Source of the DNA: Actinomycetota bacterium
Lineage (GTDB): Bacteria; Actinomycetota; Actinomycetes; Nanopelagicales; Nanopelagicaceae
Direction of reading: 5' to 3'
Length of the DNA stretch: 7,777 nucleotides
NCBI GenBank assembly: GCA_009698295.1
Contig: WLQO01000053.1
Location: forward strand, 1-7,777
Below, one piece after another: positions 5,534-7,777 of this stretch (position 1 is its first letter; each line of letters starts with the position of its first letter). The translations under genes and the position numbers were made by a program. The notes beneath the pieces were generated by a model, which was given only the letters and a program-made list of their open reading frames with translations, was not told where the DNA came from and ran no database searches.

Positions 5534-6487
5534 GTGGATTTTTCAATCCTTACCGATCAATTTGCATCGTTAACATTCGATGGGATTGCGCTTGGTTTTA
5601 TCTATGTACTTATCGCACTTGGCTACACGATGGTTTATGGCGTTCTCCGCCTAATCAACTTTGCAAATTCTGAAGTATTTATGCTCGGCAGTTTCACCAC
5701 AATTTTAGTTGCAACCAAACTCTTCCATCACACAATTGAATCCGATCCGCTGACCGGCTTTAAATTGGTTTACACAATGCTGGCGATGCTGATCGGTTCG
5801 ATGATTGTCTCAGGAGTCGTGAGCGTTCTTATTGAAATCGTCGCATATCGTCGCTTGCGCGCGCGCACATCTAATCGCCTCACATCACTTATCTCTGCAA
5901 TTGGTGTTTCGATTGTTCTCTCTGAAGCAGTCCGTATGGCGACAAGTTCTGCTCCAATGGGTTCTCCACGATTGCTGGATAAAATCACGTTGGTAACCAT
6001 TTGGGGCGCAGATATTCGTGTCGATACTTTATTGGTTATCGTATTCGCAATCATCCTGTTGATCACCCTTGACCTATTCGTGAATAAGACCCGCCTTGGT
6101 AAAGGTATTCGTGCCGTATCAATGGATTACGACACCTCACGCTTGATGGGAATCAATTTAAATAAGATTATTTCGACTACCTTCTTAATCGGTGGTCTCG
6201 GAACAGGCGCAGCAGCTTTCTTCTACATAACCGTTTATGAGATGACAAGATTTAGCATTGGTTTCGAACTTGGGCTAGCCGCATTTACCGCTGCCGTGCT
6301 CGGTGGAATCGGAAATATCCGTGGTGCATTCGCGGGTGGTATCGCACTTGGACTCATTGAAATGTATGCGTCTGCAGTACTAGGTACCCAGTGGCGCTCA
6401 ATTACTGCCTTCGTAATTCTAATTCTTGTCTTACTGTTCAAACCGAATGGCATATTCGGTGAATCACTGCAGCAGGCGAGGGTATAA
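5534..6487 (+). CDS. livH: Branched-chain amino acid ABC transporter permease LivH
   Basis: 317 residues; a polytopic inner-membrane permease that pairs with LivM. Start is GTG at 5534, with AAAGGAGA at 5522-5529 as ribosome binding site. Family hallmarks in order: ALGYTMVYGVLRLINFA (28-44), the cytoplasmic YRRLR (105-109), the coupling region TRLGKGIRAVSMD (186-198) through SRLMGIN (202-208) that contacts the ATPase, FTAAVLGGIGNIRGA (251-265) and a C-terminal LLFKPNGIFG (300-309). About eight hydrophobic segments are visible. In the first motif, where relatives often read NFAHGE, this protein has NFANSE. It follows the livK terminator, and no convincing promoter is seen in the 97-nt gap, so read-through from livK is the likely source of its mRNA. 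The ATG of livM follows after 2 nt. Confidence 0.94.
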   Translation: MDFSILTDQFASLTFDGIALGFIYVLIALGYTMVYGVLRLINFANSEVFMLGSFTTILVATKLFHHTIESDPLTGFKLVYTMLAMLIGSMIVSGVVSVLIEIVAYRRLRARTSNRLTSLISAIGVSIVLSEAVRMATSSAPMGSPRLLDKITLVTIWGADIRVDTLLVIVFAIILLITLDLFVNKTRLGKGIRAVSMDYDTSRLMGINLNKIISTTFLIGGLGTGAAAFFYITVYEMTRFSIGFELGLAAFTAAVLGGIGNIRGAFAGGIALGLIEMYASAVLGTQWRSITAFVILILVLLFKPNGIFGESLQQARV

Positions 6488-6489
6488 AG

Positions 6490-7515
6490 ATGTCATTTAA
6501 CTTACGCGATTGGGGCGCAAATCTTTGGGCCAATGCCAATAAATGGCAGCGTTACGTTATCGCTGGCTTCATCGTCGTCGGCGCCTTCTCTCTGCCTTTA
6601 CTTGAAGGAACTTTCTTCAATACGCCATCTACCCCATTTGTGAGCGTTCTGTTCTACCCAATTGGTGTCTATGTTCTTATGGCGCTGGGCTTAAATGTCG
6701 TAGTCGGAAAGAGTGGATTACTCGACCTTGGTTACGTTGCCTTTTATGCAGTCGGAGCCTACACAGCCGGAATTTTGAGCATGCATACCAAGTTAAATAC
6801 TTGGGAGATTCTCCCAATTGGTATCGCCTTAGCAATGTTGTCGGGGTTAGTTCTGGGCGCGGCAGTCTTGCGGCTACGAGGTGATTACTTAGCGATCGTA
6901 ACTCTCGGCTTTGGAGAGATCATCCGAATAACAGCGCTTAATACAAAGTCCGTTGGCGGCGCAAATGGAATTACAAATATCCCAAACCCACCAACGACTT
7001 TAGGATTTAAATTCGATCTCGACCATCCCCGAAATTATTATTGGGCAGTTTTAATTTTAATTATGATTACAATTTTAATCGTTCGCGCCCTTTCAATTCG
7101 TCGCCCAGGTCGTGCTTGGGAGGCTATCCGACAAGATGAAGATGTTGCAGAACTGATGGGCGTAAATACCTACAAGTACAAACTATGGGCATTTATCTTT
7201 GGCGCATCAGTTGGTGGTGCTGGAGGAGTCCTCTTTGCCTCTAAGGCGATGTTTATCGCGCCAAATATCTTTACTTACAACATTTCCATTTTGATCTTAG
7301 CTTTCGTAGTCTTCGGTGGAATGGGAAATATCTGGGGAGTTGTTTTCGGGGCTGTAGTCCTCTCGTACATTCCAGAGAAGATTCGTTTTATCTCTAATGC
7401 GCGCATGCTTCTCTTTGGATTGGTTCTTATCATCATGATGAACCTTCGCCCAGATGGCTTACTTCCACGTAAGAAACGCGAAAAGATCGGTGTTGCGGGA
7501 GGTAAGTCAAAATGA
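6490..7515 (+). CDS. livM: Branched-chain amino acid ABC transporter permease LivM
   Basis: 341 residues; second membrane subunit of the Liv importer. Hallmarks: ALGLNVVVGKSGLLDLGYVA (65-84), the segment RGDYLAIVTLGFGEI (130-144), the cytoplasmic coupling region GRAWEAIRQDEDVAELMGVN (207-226), VFGGMGNIWG (274-283) and NLRPDGLLP (318-326) before a basic C-terminal tail rich in Lys and Arg. Several long hydrophobic helices lie between about 20-40, 50-95, 105-130, 185-200, 230-250, 262-295 and 305-318. GAGGG at 6478-6482, inside the end of livH, is the ribosome binding site 7 nt before ATG. The stop overlaps the next gene's ATG in an ATGA arrangement, indicating coupled translation with livG. 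Confidence 0.95.
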   Translation: MSFNLRDWGANLWANANKWQRYVIAGFIVVGAFSLPLLEGTFFNTPSTPFVSVLFYPIGVYVLMALGLNVVVGKSGLLDLGYVAFYAVGAYTAGILSMHTKLNTWEILPIGIALAMLSGLVLGAAVLRLRGDYLAIVTLGFGEIIRITALNTKSVGGANGITNIPNPPTTLGFKFDLDHPRNYYWAVLILIMITILIVRALSIRRPGRAWEAIRQDEDVAELMGVNTYKYKLWAFIFGASVGGAGGVLFASKAMFIAPNIFTYNISILILAFVVFGGMGNIWGVVFGAVVLSYIPEKIRFISNARMLLFGLVLIIMMNLRPDGLLPRKKREKIGVAGGKSK

Positions 7516-7777
7516 GTACTCAACCAGTTTTAGAACTTAAAAATGTAACTATGCAATTTGGTGGCGTAAAAGCGCTTAACCAAGTTAATTTACAAGTAAA
7601 CAAGGGCGAGATTTGTGCGCTTATCGGTCCAAACGGCGCCGGCAAGACGACTGTCTTCAACGTGGTTACAGGCGTTTACCAACCTACCCAAGGCGAGATT
7701 CTTTTCAATGGCAAGAGCCTTAAAGGTATGAATCGTCACAATATTACAAAGACCGGAATCGCTCGTACCTTTCAAAA
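7512..7777 (+). CDS. livG: Branched-chain amino acid ABC transporter ATP-binding protein LivG (N-terminal part)
   Basis: Partial gene: 88 codons, running off the window end. It begins MSTQPVLELKNVTMQFGG, typical of LivG, and has the aromatic A-loop region (F16), Walker A GPNGAGKTT (39-47, K45 for ATP phosphate) and, at the very edge, ARTFQ (84-88), whose Q88 is the Q-loop glutamine that contacts the permease coupling helices. It hydrolyses ATP on the cytoplasmic face together with LivF, presumably encoded just beyond the window. GGGAGG at 7497-7502 lies 9 nt before the ATG, inside livM, and ATGA overlaps the livM stop. LivG rather than LivF is chosen from the N-terminal MQFGG(V)KAL pattern and from the usual gene order. 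Confidence 0.92.
   Translation, partial: MSTQPVLELKNVTMQFGGVKALNQVNLQVNKGEICALIGPNGAGKTTVFNVVTGVYQPTQGEILFNGKSLKGMNRHNITKTGIARTFQ

Overview
The window looks like chromosomal core DNA from an actinobacterium with moderate base composition (mid-40s % GC by eye). The best guess is a freshwater streamlined lineage such as the acI/Nanopelagicales group. The grounds are the gene neighbourhood (glutamate synthase, pyruvate kinase, a tRNA, an ANTAR response regulator of the PdtaR type, then a branched-chain amino acid ABC transporter), very tight spacing, a tRNA without encoded CCA, and A/T-leaning codon use in otherwise typical actinobacterial proteins. The lineage is an inference. All genes lie on the + strand, and no mobile element, CRISPR array or integration scar is visible.

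Layout. Bases 1-564 hold the C-terminal end of the glutamate synthase large subunit (gltB), overlapping by 8 nt the complete small subunit gltD (557-2011). Nine bases later comes pyruvate kinase pyk (2021-3460). Thirteen bases after pyk is a 73-nt tRNA with anticodon CAA (3474-3546), and a single base separates it from the ATG of an ANTAR-domain response regulator (3548-4150). A 137-bp intergenic region follows, carrying a good sigma70-type promoter, two inverted repeats and a leader able to pair with the ribosome binding site. It drives livK (4288-5436), the secreted amino acid binding protein. A strong UUCG-loop terminator (5444-5491) separates livK from livH (5534-6487), livM (6490-7515) and the start of livG (7512 to the window end), which are packed with a 2-nt gap and a 4-nt overlap.

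How it fits together. GltBD makes glutamate from glutamine and 2-oxoglutarate, Pyk sets pyruvate supply, and the Liv system imports branched-chain or related amino acids. The ANTAR regulator between them belongs to a family that controls RNA after transcription starts. The operon structure suggests high expression of the binding protein and lower expression of the membrane and ATPase parts.

Most unusual parts: the tRNA reads as leucine (CAA) but has a short 5-nt variable loop instead of the long arm of normal bacterial tRNA-Leu, and it abuts the start codon of the ANTAR gene so closely that tRNA 3' processing would leave an almost leaderless mRNA. The livK leader, with its SD-complementary 5' end, is the second regulatory signal worth testing. 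No wholly new multi-gene system is evident.
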